Shown piece after piece: positions 15,386 to 24,114 of a stretch of 64,000 bases of DNA (positions are counted from its first letter, which is position 1; the number at the start of each line of letters is the position of its first letter). The stretch is from Nesterenkonia sandarakina (GTDB lineage: Bacteria; Actinomycetota; Actinomycetes; Actinomycetales; Micrococcaceae). The notes under the pieces were generated by a model, which saw nothing but the letters and a program-made list of their open reading frames with translations, did no database searches and was not told the origin of the DNA. A program made the position numbers and the translations under genes. The stretch spans positions 868,001 to 932,000 of the forward strand of contig NZ_JACCFQ010000001.1 of NCBI RefSeq assembly GCF_013410215.1. Reading direction: 5' to 3'.

Positions 15386-15430
15386 GGGGCTGCCGTCTGA
15401 CGCTCGGTCAGCACCGGGCGGCAGGCGTGA

Positions 15431-16810
15431 TCATCCCGCCCGGCGGAACGCGGTCTCGATCTGCTCCAGTGTGCGCTCCTTGGTCTCCGGGACCTTCTTG
15501 AAGGTGAAGAGGAAGGCGGTGAAGCAGATCAGGGAGAACCCGGCGAAGATCCAACCCACCCCGAAGGCCGCCAGCGCCGTGGGGAACAGCAGCGAGACCA
15601 GCCCGTTGGCCAGCCAGTGCGCGGTGGTGACCACGCCCATCGCGGCCGCGCGGACACCCAGCGGGAAGATCTCCCCGAGCACCACCCAGACCAGGGCGCC
15701 CCAGCTGACCTGGAACATGAAGATGAATACCGCCAGGCAGGCCAGGGTGGCGATGCCCAGCGCGCCGAGCCCGTCCGGTGCGGGCATGAGCAGGTTCACC
15801 GCGGCGAGCACGGCCAGCGCCAGCGAGGTGCCCAGCGCCCCGACCAGCAGCATCGGCCGCCGTCCCCAGCGGTCGGTGTAGCTGATCGCGATCCAGACCG
15901 CGACGATGTTCAGCGCCCCGATGATCAGGTTTGAACCGATCGCACCCTCGTCGGAGAAGCCGACGTTCTGCAGCGTGGTGGGCGCGTAGTAGAGCACCGC
16001 GTTGATGCCCATCACCTGCTGATAGACCCCCAGACCGAAGCCCACCCCGAGGATCGAGAGCACCCAGGGCCGGCGCAGTGCGCGCAGACCCGAGACGCCG
16101 TCGCGCTGCTCCGCCTCATGGACCTCATGGATCTCGCCGAGCTCCCGGCGGGCCTCTTCGGGAGTCCGGTCGCGCAGCAGCATCTGCTCCGCCTCGGCCT
16201 CCCGGCCGCGGTGGACCAGCCAGCGCGGAGTCTCGCGCACCACGGTCAGGCCCAGCGCGAAGAGCACCGAGGGGATCACCGAGAGCCCCAGCATCCAGCG
16301 CCAAGACTCCACCGGGGCGAACGCCACCCCGACCACGAACCCGAGGAACTGCCCGATCACGATGGCCAACACGTAGGAGGCGGTGACCCGGCCACGGATC
16401 CGCGCCGGGGCGATCTCGGAGAGATACACCGGGAGCACGACGGCGGCCAGGCCAGTGCCCAGCCCGACCACCAGCCGGGCGGCGAAGAGCACCTCGGGGT
16501 TCGGGGCGAAGGCCATGCCCAGTGGGGCGATCAGGAACAGGGCCGCGGTGACCAGCAGCACGGCCCGGCGGCCGTAGCGATCGGAGAGCCGTCCACCCAG
16601 GCCGGCGCCGATCGCGGCGCCGACCATCAGCCCGGTGACGATGGCGCCTTCCGTCCAGCTGCTGAGCTGGAAGTCACGGCGCAGGTACACCAGCGCCGCG
16701 GAGATCACCCCGGTGTCATAACCCCAGTTCAGCCCGCCCAGGGCGCCGAAGAGGTAGATCAGGGTGGAGCCCCGGCGGCGTTGGGCGGTGGTGGGCGCTG
16801 CTGTGCTCAT
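15431..16810 (-). CDS. Sugar-porter-type MFS transporter
   Basis: A 459-residue, 12-helix secondary transporter of the major facilitator superfamily, sugar porter branch. Signature segments are GGLNWGYDTGVISAAL in helix 1, SDRYGRRAVLL in the first cytoplasmic loop, RETPRWLVHRGR after helix 6, QQVMGINAVLYYAP in helix 7 and VPETKERTLEQIE at the C-terminus. Likely a proton-coupled sugar or polyol importer; the substrate is unknown. The ATG at 16810 fits the usual short N-terminus; an in-frame extension of 17 residues lacks support. It sits upstream of the maleylacetate reductase operon on the same strand, but that operon has its own promoter. Confidence 0.88.
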   Translation of the reverse strand: MSTAAPTTAQRRRGSTLIYLFGALGGLNWGYDTGVISAALVYLRRDFQLSSWTEGAIVTGLMVGAAIGAGLGGRLSDRYGRRAVLLVTAALFLIAPLGMAFAPNPEVLFAARLVVGLGTGLAAVVLPVYLSEIAPARIRGRVTASYVLAIVIGQFLGFVVGVAFAPVESWRWMLGLSVIPSVLFALGLTVVRETPRWLVHRGREAEAEQMLLRDRTPEEARRELGEIHEVHEAEQRDGVSGLRALRRPWVLSILGVGFGLGVYQQVMGINAVLYYAPTTLQNVGFSDEGAIGSNLIIGALNIVAVWIAISYTDRWGRRPMLLVGALGTSLALAVLAAVNLLMPAPDGLGALGIATLACLAVFIFMFQVSWGALVWVVLGEIFPLGVRAAAMGVVTTAHWLANGLVSLLFPTALAAFGVGWIFAGFSLICFTAFLFTFKKVPETKERTLEQIETAFRRAG

Positions 16811-16912
16811 TCGATTCCATTCTGCTGCTGTGCTCCAGGCTCCAGACGCCGACCTGCGCATGGAACGAACGTCAGACTAGTCCGTGAGGCCACCGGTGGC
16901 AGAATATCGAGC

Positions 16913-17377
16913 ATGCGCATCACCGAGGGGACCCTGGATCATCCTGCCGTGCGGGAGCTGATCACCGAGCATCTGCGGGACATGCACGAGACCTCACCGC
17001 CGGAGAGTATCCATGCCCTGGACATTCAGGCGCTCAGCGGACCTGGGATGACGTTCTTCAGCGCCTGGTTCGAACCCGAGGAGGCGCTGGCCGGCTGCGC
17101 CGCGCTCAAGGAGCTGGAGCCTCGTCACGTGGAGATCAAGGCCATGCGCACCTCGAAGGCGGCGCGCGGTCAGGGCGTGGCCAGCGCCATGCTGGAGCAC
17201 CTGATCAGCGTGGCCAGTGCCCGCGGCTGCACCCGGCTGAGCCTGGAGACCGGGGTGGAGGACTACTTCGCCGCCGCGCGTCGGCTCTACCTCCGGCACG
17301 GGTTCACCGAATGTCCGCCCTTCGGCAGCTACCGCCCGGATCCCAACAGCGTGTTCATGACCCGGACCCTGGGCTGA
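16913..17377 (+). CDS. GNAT-family N-acetyltransferase
   Basis: A 154-residue acetyl-CoA-dependent acetyltransferase. Motif A is KAMRTSKAARGQGVASAMLEHL with the acetyl-CoA-binding RGQGVA, followed by TRLSLETG and YLRHGFTECPPF. The pattern resembles small YafP/PhnO-like putative acetyltransferases, with an unknown acceptor. The ATG at 16913 starts at the natural N-terminus; longer in-frame readings are antisense to the MFS gene. No strong ribosome site is visible, and a GAATAT -10-like element ends five bases before the ATG, so a leaderless message is possible. Confidence 0.82.
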   Translation: MRITEGTLDHPAVRELITEHLRDMHETSPPESIHALDIQALSGPGMTFFSAWFEPEEALAGCAALKELEPRHVEIKAMRTSKAARGQGVASAMLEHLISVASARGCTRLSLETGVEDYFAAARRLYLRHGFTECPPFGSYRPDPNSVFMTRTLG

Positions 17378-17392
17378 GGCTGGTGGAGGGGG

Positions 17393-18559
17393 TCACCGCA
17401 GCCCCGCGGCGATGGTCTCTTTCAGGATCTCGCTGGTGCCGCCGAAGATGGTGAGCAGACGCACTGCGAGGTAGGCCTGGGCCACCGGATAGTCCAGGAT
17501 GTAGCCGTAGCCGCCGTGCAGCTGCAGGCAGGCGTCCACCGAGGACTTCGCCTGCTCGCTGGCCCAGAGCTTCGCCTTCGAGGCGCCGACCAGGTCCAGC
17601 TCACCGGCGTTGAACCCTGCCACGGCAGCCGCGACGTAGCGCTCGGTCGCCTCAAGTCCCACCTGCAGCTCGGCGAGCTGGAATCGGGTGTTCTGGTGCT
17701 CGCTCACCGGCTGCCCGAAGGTCTCCCGCTGGGCGACGTAGTCGCGCGTCTGGCGCAGCACCTCGGCGGTGATCGCCGCGGCTGAGGTGGCGATGCCGAG
17801 CCGGCCCTGCGGCAGGATCGCCTTGGCGTATTCCAGGCCCCGGCCCGCCTCGCCGATCAGGTTGGCGGCAGGGATCTGCACCCTGGCGAAGAACAGCTCG
17901 GCGGTGTCAGAGGCCGTGAACCCCATCTTCTCCAGCTGGCGTCCCGGCTGGTACCCCGGGTTGTCCTGCTTCTCGACCAGGAACAGGCTGAAGGAGTCCT
18001 CGGCGCCGCGCTGACGGACATCGGAGCCGTCGGTGCGCGCCAGCACCAGGGCCCCGTCGCCGGAGATGCCGTTGCCGATGAAGGTCTTCTGCCCGTCGAG
18101 GGTCCAGCCGCCGTCGTCGTTCTTCACCGCTTTGGTGCGCACGGCGCGCAGGTCTGACCCGGCGCCGGGCTCGGTGAACGCCACGGAGGAGACGAAGGAG
18201 CCGTCCATGAACCGCGGAAGCCAGGCCGCCTGCTGCTCCGGGGTGCCGAACTTCAGCAGCGCCGGGAGCACCCAGTCATCGTGCAGATGCAGCGCGAGGG
18301 AGACCGCGAGCGCGCCGGCGCGGGCGAGCTCCTCGTCCAGGATCATCCGGAACCGGTAGTCCCCGAGCCCCATGCCGCCGTGGTCCTCCTGAACCGCGAG
18401 CCCGAGCAGACCGTTCTCTGCCGCCGCAAGCCACATCGAGCGCTCGATCATGTGCGCAGATTCCCACCCCGGGTAGTGCGGGGTGACCTCGCGGGCGACG
18501 AACTCGCGCACCACCTCGCGGAACTCCTCGTGGATCTCGTCGTAGAAACCGGCAAACAT
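17393..18559 (-). CDS. Acyl-CoA dehydrogenase
   Basis: A 388-residue FAD-dependent acyl-CoA dehydrogenase, which makes a 2,3-enoyl-CoA and passes electrons to ETF. Domain features: LGLAVQEDHGGMGLGDYRF in the N-terminal helical part, SVAFTEPGAGSDL in the beta domain, and LQLHGGYGYILDYPVAQAYLAVRLLTIFGGTSEI at the C-terminal FAD site. The ATG at 18559 has AAAGG upstream. It is last in an operon with etfB, etfA and a CitE-like gene, which supply its electron acceptor and a later C-C lyase step. The substrate is unknown. Confidence 0.88.
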   Translation of the reverse strand: MFAGFYDEIHEEFREVVREFVAREVTPHYPGWESAHMIERSMWLAAAENGLLGLAVQEDHGGMGLGDYRFRMILDEELARAGALAVSLALHLHDDWVLPALLKFGTPEQQAAWLPRFMDGSFVSSVAFTEPGAGSDLRAVRTKAVKNDDGGWTLDGQKTFIGNGISGDGALVLARTDGSDVRQRGAEDSFSLFLVEKQDNPGYQPGRQLEKMGFTASDTAELFFARVQIPAANLIGEAGRGLEYAKAILPQGRLGIATSAAAITAEVLRQTRDYVAQRETFGQPVSEHQNTRFQLAELQVGLEATERYVAAAVAGFNAGELDLVGASKAKLWASEQAKSSVDACLQLHGGYGYILDYPVAQAYLAVRLLTIFGGTSEILKETIAAGLR

Positions 18560-18647
18560 CGTAGGCGGGTGACCTTTCAGGCGGTGGAGGTTCAGGTGGT
18601 CGCGGTCGGTGCGGTTGGGGGCGGTGCTGCGGCGCGCCAGGCGCGGC

Positions 18648-19562
18648 TCAGACGACCCTGCCGATGGACTCGAAGCGGGTCAGGATCCGCTGGACCTGGA
18701 TGATCACCGGCATGTCGATCATCTCACCGCGGAAGCTGAAGGCCCCTGAGAGCTCCGGGTCGGCGCGATGTCCGGCACCGGGAGCCAGTCCCGCCGTGTT
18801 CTCGAAGGCGGCGATGACCCCCTTGGCCCATTCCAGATCCGTGGCCGTGGGGGTATAGGCCTGCCGGATCGGGGCGATCTGCTTCGGGTGGATGCAGGCC
18901 TTGCCGATGAAGCCGGAGGCGCAGGCGTCCTCGGTCTCCACCGCCAGGCGCTGCAGGTCCGGGACCCGGGTGAAGACCGCGTCGATGATCGGCACCCCCA
19001 CGGCGCCGGCGGTGAGCAGCAGCCGGTTACGGGTGAAGCGGATGATCTCCCGCTGCGAACCGTCGCTGTTGCGCGAGGTGGTGCCGCCGATGCCGGCGAT
19101 CAGGTCCTCGGTGCCCCACAGCAGCGCCACGGTGGCCCGGTGCTGGGCCAGCGCGACGTCGTTGAGCACCCCGACCGGCGTCTCGATCTGCGGGATCAGG
19201 CCGACGCCGGGCAGCGCAGCCGCCACCCGGTCCAGGACCTCGGTGCGCTCCGCCTTGGAGACCACCACGAAGCGGATCTCGGTGCCCGCGAGGGCACGCA
19301 GGTCATCCTCGAGCTCCCCGGAGCCCGGGGCGTTGACCCGCACCAGGGTGCGCGCGGGATCAAGGGGCCTCTCCCCCGCGTTCAACGCCTGCACCGCGTG
19401 GTCCCGGGCGATCTCCTTGGCCCCGGAGACCACGGCGTCCTCGAGGTCGATGATCACCGCGTCGGCGGCCTCGGCGGCCTTGCCGAAGAGCTCGGGACGG
19501 CTTGCCGGGCAGAACATCAGGGCTGGGCCAAGCCCGAAGCGGTCTGAGGCGAGGTGGGACAT
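18648..19562 (-). CDS. CitE-like lyase/thioesterase (HpcH/HpaI aldolase family)
   Basis: A 304-residue TIM-barrel protein of the citrate lyase beta/malyl-CoA lyase family. Signatures are VIIDLEDAVV (37-46), the Mg-binding glutamate in IPQIETPVGVLN (about 133-144), WGTEDLIAGIGG and GKACIHPKQI. Family members split malyl-, citramalyl- or hydroxymethylglutaryl-type CoA esters or hydrolyse malyl-CoA. No citC/D/F/G genes are present, so citrate lyase itself is excluded. The ATG at 19562 has GGAGAAGATCC upstream. Between acyl-CoA dehydrogenase and ETF genes it suggests breakdown of a short branched or dicarboxylic acyl-CoA. Confidence 0.83.
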   Translation of the reverse strand: MSHLASDRFGLGPALMFCPASRPELFGKAAEAADAVIIDLEDAVVSGAKEIARDHAVQALNAGERPLDPARTLVRVNAPGSGELEDDLRALAGTEIRFVVVSKAERTEVLDRVAAALPGVGLIPQIETPVGVLNDVALAQHRATVALLWGTEDLIAGIGGTTSRNSDGSQREIIRFTRNRLLLTAGAVGVPIIDAVFTRVPDLQRLAVETEDACASGFIGKACIHPKQIAPIRQAYTPTATDLEWAKGVIAAFENTAGLAPGAGHRADPELSGAFSFRGEMIDMPVIIQVQRILTRFESIGRVV

Positions 19563-19687
19563 GGATCTTCTCCGAGCGTGGTGGGCGAGCCGGGGGTGGT
19601 GCGGGTACCCGGTCCTGATGGGCGAGCCCGGTGCGGGTGGGCCGATGCGGGGGCGAGCCCGGGGTGGAGCGGTTCAGACGCGCGGGG

Positions 19688-20647
19688 TCATCCCTTGCGC
19701 CGTCGCAGCTCCTCGATCATCTGCGGGATGACCTCGTGCAGGTCCCCCACGACGCCGAAGTCGGCGATCTCGAAGACCGGGGCGTCTTCGTCCTTGTTGA
19801 TCGCCACGATGGTGCCGGCGGTCTGCATCCCGGAACGCTGCTGGACCGCCCCGGAGATCCCCGCGGAGATGTAGAGCTGCGGGGAGACCGTCACCCCGGT
19901 CTGGCCCACCTGGGCGGCGTGTTCGATCCAGCCGGCGTCGGTGGCCGCGCGGGAGGCGCCCAGTCCGGCGCCGAGTTCGTCGGCGAGCTCCTCCAGGGGC
20001 GTGAAGTCCCCGTCGACTCCGCGGCCGCCAGCGACGACGACGCGCGCCTCCGCCAGGGCGGGACGGGCCGAGACCTTCAGCGCCTCGCGGTGCAGGACCT
20101 CCACACCGCCCTGGGAGGGACGCACCGGCAGCACGGTGCCATCGGGCTGGTCTCCGGCGTCGAGGAGCGCGTCGACCCGCTGCGGGTCCAGGCTGTTGGG
20201 CCTGAACGTCGCGATCAGCGGGCGACTCAGGCCCGGAGCGAGCTGCGAGACCGTCGTGTAGGAGCCGGCCAGCTCAGATTTCGTGGCGAGAAGCTCCCCG
20301 GTCAGCGCGGCGATGCTGCAGATGATTCCGGTGTCCAGCCGGACCGCCAGCCGGGCCAGGGCGTCGGTGACGTCCGCCGTGGAGGAGCCCAGGATGACCT
20401 CGGCACCGCATTCGGCCACTGCGGTCTCTAACAGGTCCACCACGGCGACCTCGGGGGCGGGCAGGCTGGCCTCGGCCAGGTAGACCTCGCCGACGCCGCT
20501 GATCGCCAGCGCCGGGGTGGGGTCACCCTGGTAGGCGCCGATGGCGATGTGGACCTCTCCCAGTGACTGGGCCTGCGCGATCAGCTCGCGCTGGGTGAAG
20601 CTCAGCGTCTCGCCGAGGACATCGAAGAAGACCAGGACATTGCTCAC
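19688..20647 (-). CDS. etfA: Electron transfer flavoprotein, alpha subunit
   Basis: A 319-residue EtfA/FixB protein: FAD-binding partner that moves electrons from acyl-CoA dehydrogenases to the membrane quinone pool. The C-terminal FAD domain is typical: [49 protein letters not shown] and [22 protein letters not shown]. The GTG start overlaps the etfB stop as GTGA and has GAAGGAG upstream. Gene order etfB-etfA is standard. The next gene lies 125 bases on, after three degenerate copies of GGGCGAGCCC with no coding potential. Confidence 0.93.
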   Translation of the reverse strand: MSNVLVFFDVLGETLSFTQRELIAQAQSLGEVHIAIGAYQGDPTPALAISGVGEVYLAEASLPAPEVAVVDLLETAVAECGAEVILGSSTADVTDALARLAVRLDTGIICSIAALTGELLATKSELAGSYTTVSQLAPGLSRPLIATFRPNSLDPQRVDALLDAGDQPDGTVLPVRPSQGGVEVLHREALKVSARPALAEARVVVAGGRGVDGDFTPLEELADELGAGLGASRAATDAGWIEHAAQVGQTGVTVSPQLYISAGISGAVQQRSGMQTAGTIVAINKDEDAPVFEIADFGVVGDLHEVIPQMIEELRRRKG

Positions 20648-21459
20648 AGCAGACGCTCCTTCGCCAGGAACTCGACGATCTTCAGACCGGCGTCCCCTTC
20701 ATCGGTGATGATCTCTCCCGCGGTGCGCGCGGGACGGGCCTGGGTGCTCAGCACCCGGACCTTCGCGGTGACCTCTTCGGCGCGCAGCCCGAGGTCAGCA
20801 AGGCTGAACCGGGTCAGCGGCTTCTTCTTCGCGGCCATGATGGCCTTGAAGTTGGGGTAGCGCGGGTCGTTGGCCTGGTCGGTGACCGAGACGACGGCGG
20901 GCATGCGCACCGCGACCTTCTGCGACTCGGTGCCTCCGGACCGGGTGACGATCAGGCGTTCCGGCTCCAGCTCGAGCCCGGTGGCGTAGGTGACCACGTG
21001 GGCGCCGAGACGCTCGGCGAGCTGGGCGGGGACCGCGCCGGACTCGCCCTCCTCAGAGGCCATGCCGGTGAGCACCAGATACTCCGGCTCGCCGGACTCG
21101 AATTCGGCGGCCCCCGCCACGGCCTCGACCGCGGCCTTCAGCGCTACCGAGGTGGCCCAGATGTCGGCGCCGATCAGGGCGTCGTCGGTGAGCTGGTAGC
21201 CGTCGTCGGCCCCGATCTGCAGGGCCTTCTTCACAGCCGTGCTGGAGCCGGCGGGGCCCATGGTCAGCGCGGTGACCCGGACTTCGCGGTCCGCCGCCGC
21301 CTCGCGCAGCTGCAGCGCGGCCTCCAGGGGGTATTCGTCGAGTTCGCTGAGCACGCCTTCGGAGCGGTCGATGCGCGCCTCGGCGTTGTACCGGCGCTCC
21401 AGCTGGGCGTCCGGGACCCATTTGACCAGGGTGATGATGTGCAGGGGTGCATTCACCAT
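20644..21459 (-). CDS. etfB: Electron transfer flavoprotein, beta subunit
   Basis: A 271-residue EtfB/FixA protein. It begins PLHIITLVKWVPDAQ and has the family segments LDEYPLEAALQLRE, ALTMGPAGSSTAVKKALQIGADDGYQL and a C-terminal KAIMAAKKKPL arm that docks on dehydrogenases. The ATG at 21459 has GGGAG upstream; an in-frame extension to 21660 would run through the intergenic hairpin and is rejected. First gene of the etfB-etfA-citE-acyl-CoA dehydrogenase operon. Confidence 0.93.
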   Translation of the reverse strand: MVNAPLHIITLVKWVPDAQLERRYNAEARIDRSEGVLSELDEYPLEAALQLREAAADREVRVTALTMGPAGSSTAVKKALQIGADDGYQLTDDALIGADIWATSVALKAAVEAVAGAAEFESGEPEYLVLTGMASEEGESGAVPAQLAERLGAHVVTYATGLELEPERLIVTRSGGTESQKVAVRMPAVVSVTDQANDPRYPNFKAIMAAKKKPLTRFSLADLGLRAEEVTAKVRVLSTQARPARTAGEIITDEGDAGLKIVEFLAKERLL

Positions 21460-21772
21460 GCGGTGCTCCCGCCTCACTCTCGAGATGTATGGAGAAACAG
21501 ACCTTTTCCATGGTCGCATGAAACCCGGCTCCAGGCAGGGTCGTGAAGCCCCACGACACCTCCCCCCCGAGCCCCGTCCACCCCACCCCTCCTGGCTGGT
21601 TGAGTTCTCCGGTTCCGACGTTCCGACCGGAGAACTCAACCAGCCAGGAAAAGTTGGCACGCTGTGATCGGTGGAGATTCGCTTGTCTGACTATATGATC
21701 ACTCTGTTCAGGAGTGGATCCTGCTACCGCCCCGTCCCGCGCAGCGGACGCCTCACACTGGAGACGAATGCC
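21460..21772. other. 313-base divergent intergenic region with hairpin repeat
   Basis: This gap between etfB (leftward) and the secreted-protein gene (rightward) holds no credible gene. It contains a C-rich run, the 24-bp hairpin at 21590-21649 and an AT-rich patch with TATATGAT near 21690 that may belong to the rightward promoter. Confidence 0.7.
21590..21649. repeat. Long intergenic hairpin repeat, copy 1
   Basis: A perfect 24-bp inverted repeat (arms 21590-21613 and 21626-21649, left arm beginning TCCTGGCTGGTTGAG) surrounds a 12-base loop. A second copy lies inverted at 22768-22827. Similarity continues outside the arms (CCCCACCCC on one side, AAAG on the other) and through the loop half ACGTTCCGACCGGA. 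The pair C21607-G21632 is replaced in copy 2 by A-T, a compensatory change. Here it stands upstream of two divergent genes, so it is not simply a terminator. Confidence 0.9.
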
Positions 21773-22756
21773 ATGGGAGCCTCCCAGCATTGGCGGACCT
21801 TCACCTCGGTCCTGACCACCACCGTATTGGCCGCCACTCTGATCGGGGCTTCAGCGCCGCCGCCAGAGCTGACGACGACGCAGCTCAGCCACTCTGCACT
21901 CAGTGTCTCTACACTCCGTGCCTCCGCGCAGGCGGCTCTCCCGCTGAGCGGGGCCCCGGCGTCGTCCACGTCGTCCGTCGCAGCACCCGCAGCAGCGCCC
22001 GTGGTGCCGGACATGAGCAGGGCTGCGCTGAAGACGCTTCGCGCGCCCACCCCGACGATCTCGGGAGCCGCCGCTGTGGGCACGAAGCTCACCGCTAAGC
22101 CGGGCACCTGGACCAGCGGGACCGCTCGCAGCTACCGGTGGTACGCCGACGGCAAGGCGATCAGCGGTGCCACGCGCAGCACCTTCACCCCGAGCACCGC
22201 ACAGCAGGGCAAGCGGATCACCGTGCAGGTGACGGGGAAGCGCTCCGGCTACAGCACGGTCACCCGCACCTCGAAGGCCACGCTGAAGGTGGCGCGGTCC
22301 TCCACCCCGAAGATCACCGGCTCGGCGACCGCGGGGAAGACCCTCTCGGCCAGCGTCGGGACCTGGACGTCCTCGACCTCGTTCTCCTATCAGTGGCGCG
22401 CCAACGGCACCTCGATCAAGGGCGCGACCAGCCGGACCTATAAGGTGGCCAGCGCGCACACGGGCAAGCGGATCTCCGTGGTGGTGACCGGCAGGAAGTC
22501 CGGGCACACCACGCTGACCCGCACCTCGGCGTCGACCGCGACGGTGCAGAAGGCAGCTCCGGCGAAGACGCCGACCCGGGTGAAGATCACTTCCTCGACC
22601 TTCAACTGCCCGAAGGGCTACCCGGTCAAGGGCAACGCCGACTCCGGGATCTACCACGTGCCCAGCGGAGCCTTCTATTCCCGGACCAAGCCCGAGGAGT
22701 GCTTCACGACCACGGCGGCCGCCAAGAGCGCCGGGTACCGCGCGTCTAAGCGCTGA
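21773..22756 (+). CDS. Secreted protein with two Ig-like repeats and a C-terminal Cys domain
   Basis: A 327-residue exported protein. A signal peptide (about 1-28, LTTTVLAATLIGASA) precedes a Ser/Thr/Ala-rich region (30-90). Two roughly 80-residue repeats follow (93-173 and 178-258), each with GTWTS, an (Y/S)Y(R/Q)W core, and GKRI-V-VTG, typical of Ig-like repeats in actinobacterial surface proteins. The C-terminus (278-327) has Cys279 and Cys310 and reads GYPVKGNADSGIYHVP then AGYRASKR, a small domain I associate with the actinobacterial sunset-domain annotation. The ATG at 21773 is chosen for the signal peptide and the GGAG upstream. Function is unknown; inverted hairpin repeats flank it. 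Confidence 0.75.
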   Translation: MGASQHWRTFTSVLTTTVLAATLIGASAPPPELTTTQLSHSALSVSTLRASAQAALPLSGAPASSTSSVAAPAAAPVVPDMSRAALKTLRAPTPTISGAAAVGTKLTAKPGTWTSGTARSYRWYADGKAISGATRSTFTPSTAQQGKRITVQVTGKRSGYSTVTRTSKATLKVARSSTPKITGSATAGKTLSASVGTWTSSTSFSYQWRANGTSIKGATSRTYKVASAHTGKRISVVVTGRKSGHTTLTRTSASTATVQKAAPAKTPTRVKITSSTFNCPKGYPVKGNADSGIYHVPSGAFYSRTKPEECFTTTAAAKSAGYRASKR

Positions 22757-22767
22757 CCCCTCCCTTT

Positions 22768-22827
22768 TCCTGGCTGGTTGAGTTATCCGGTCGGAACGTC
22801 ACCGCCGGATAACTCAACCAGCCAGGA
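22768..22827. repeat. Long intergenic hairpin repeat, copy 2 (possible bidirectional terminator)
   Basis: A perfect 23-bp inverted repeat (arms 22768-22790 and 22805-22827) with a 14-base loop is a reversed copy of the hairpin at 21590-21649. It differs by the paired substitution A22785-T22810. It lies between convergent genes (stops at 22756 and 22839) and could terminate both. Confidence 0.9.
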
Positions 22828-22838
22828 GGGGTGGGGCC

Positions 22839-24074
22839 TCAGCGGGCGCGGGGGACGAGCCGTTCCAGCTGGGTCACGTGCTTGGGCTCAAGCTCGGCGA
22901 GGTTCGGGACCTCCAGCAGCTTCATGGTGCGTTGGACCTGATCGGCGAGGATTTCGATGGTCCGGTCCACCCCGGCCCGGCCGCCAGCCATCAGACCGTA
23001 GAGATACGCCCGCCCGATCAGGGTGAACTTCGCGCCCAGGGCGATCGAGGCCACGATGTCCGCGCCGTTCATGATCCCGGTGTCGATGGTCACCTCGAGG
23101 TCCTCGCCCACCTCGCGGACCACCTCGGGCAGCAGATGGAATGGGACCGGGGCGCGGTCGAGCTGCCGTCCGCCGTGGTTGGAGAGCACGATCCCGTCCA
23201 CCCCGAGGCTGGCGAGTTGCTTCGCATCCTCGACGTTCTGCACTCCCTTGACCACCAGCTTGCCGGGGAACAGCTCCCGGATGATCTTCAGGTCCTCGAA
23301 GCTGATCGAGGGGTCCATCGCCTTGTCCAACAGCTCCCCCACTGTGCCGCCGGTGGAGGAGAGTGAGGCGAACTCCAGCGGCGGGGTGGTCAGGAAGTCA
23401 TACCACCACCAGGGCCGCGGGATCGCGTTGAGCACGGTGCCCAGGCTCAGCTGCGGCGGGATCGAGAACCCGTTGCGCTTATCCCGCAGCCGTGCCCCGG
23501 CGACCGGGGTGTCCACGGTGAAGAACAGGGTGTCGAACCCGGCCTTCCCGGCGCGCTCGGTGAGCGCATAGGAGATCTCACGGTCCTTCATCACATAGAG
23601 CTGGAACCAGTTGCGCCCGTCCGGGTTCGCCTCCTTCACCGCCTCGATGGAGGTGGTGCCCAGCGTGGAGAGGGTGAACGGGATCCCCGCGGCACCGGCT
23701 GCGGTCGCCCCGGCGATCTCGCCCTCGGTCTGCATCAGCCGGGTGAACCCGGTCGGGGCGATCCCGAAGGGCAGCGCGGAGCGCCCGCCGAAGATCTCAC
23801 ACGAGGTGTCCACCTCGGAGACATCACGCAGGATCGAGGGGTTGAACTCGATGTCCTGGAACGCCTCCCGGGCACGGGTGAGTGAGAACTCGCCCTCCGC
23901 GGCGCCGTCGGTGTAGTCGAACGCCGCCTTCGGGGTGCGCCGCTTGGCGATCTTGTGCAGGTCCTCGATGGTCAGCGCCGCATCGAGCCGGCGACGGGAG
24001 GCGTTGAAGTCGAACTTCTTGAACTTCATCAGCGGCGCGATGTCGCGCGGCTTGGGCAGTTGACGCTGAACCAT
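22839..24074 (-). CDS. lldD: L-lactate dehydrogenase (quinone), FMN-dependent
   Basis: A 411-residue FMN-dependent 2-hydroxy-acid dehydrogenase that oxidises L-lactate to pyruvate at the membrane. Motifs: [11 protein letters not shown] (52-62), [18 protein letters not shown] (102-119), FQLYVMKD, and the catalytic His300 in [11 protein letters not shown]. The ATG at 24074 has TAGGAG upstream. It ends the rhamnose operon 40 bases after rhaB. That position fits the pathway: the fused aldolase/dehydrogenase yields L-lactate from rhamnose, and this enzyme feeds it to central metabolism. Confidence 0.92.
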   Translation of the reverse strand: MVQRQLPKPRDIAPLMKFKKFDFNASRRRLDAALTIEDLHKIAKRRTPKAAFDYTDGAAEGEFSLTRAREAFQDIEFNPSILRDVSEVDTSCEIFGGRSALPFGIAPTGFTRLMQTEGEIAGATAAGAAGIPFTLSTLGTTSIEAVKEANPDGRNWFQLYVMKDREISYALTERAGKAGFDTLFFTVDTPVAGARLRDKRNGFSIPPQLSLGTVLNAIPRPWWWYDFLTTPPLEFASLSSTGGTVGELLDKAMDPSISFEDLKIIRELFPGKLVVKGVQNVEDAKQLASLGVDGIVLSNHGGRQLDRAPVPFHLLPEVVREVGEDLEVTIDTGIMNGADIVASIALGAKFTLIGRAYLYGLMAGGRAGVDRTIEILADQVQRTMKLLEVPNLAELEPKHVTQLERLVPRAR

Positions 24075-24114
24075 GGGTTGCTCCTAGACCGGTCGCTTCG
24101 ACGACTGTGGAATT

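Noticed and set aside
16872-16885. CGGACTAGTCTGAC near the MFS/GNAT promoters as a fifth copy of the CGGAC-N4-GTCCG operator
   Set aside because: Only one half-site matches; the other arm does not fit the palindrome.
18648-19562. Citrate lyase beta subunit
   Set aside because: The other citrate lyase subunits and accessory genes are absent; the context is acyl-CoA oxidation, so a malyl/citramalyl-CoA-type lyase or thioesterase is more likely.
21590-22827. Insertion sequence or composite transposon bounded by the hairpins
   Set aside because: No transposase or recombinase is encoded between them and I see no target duplications; recorded instead as a repeat pair of unknown origin.
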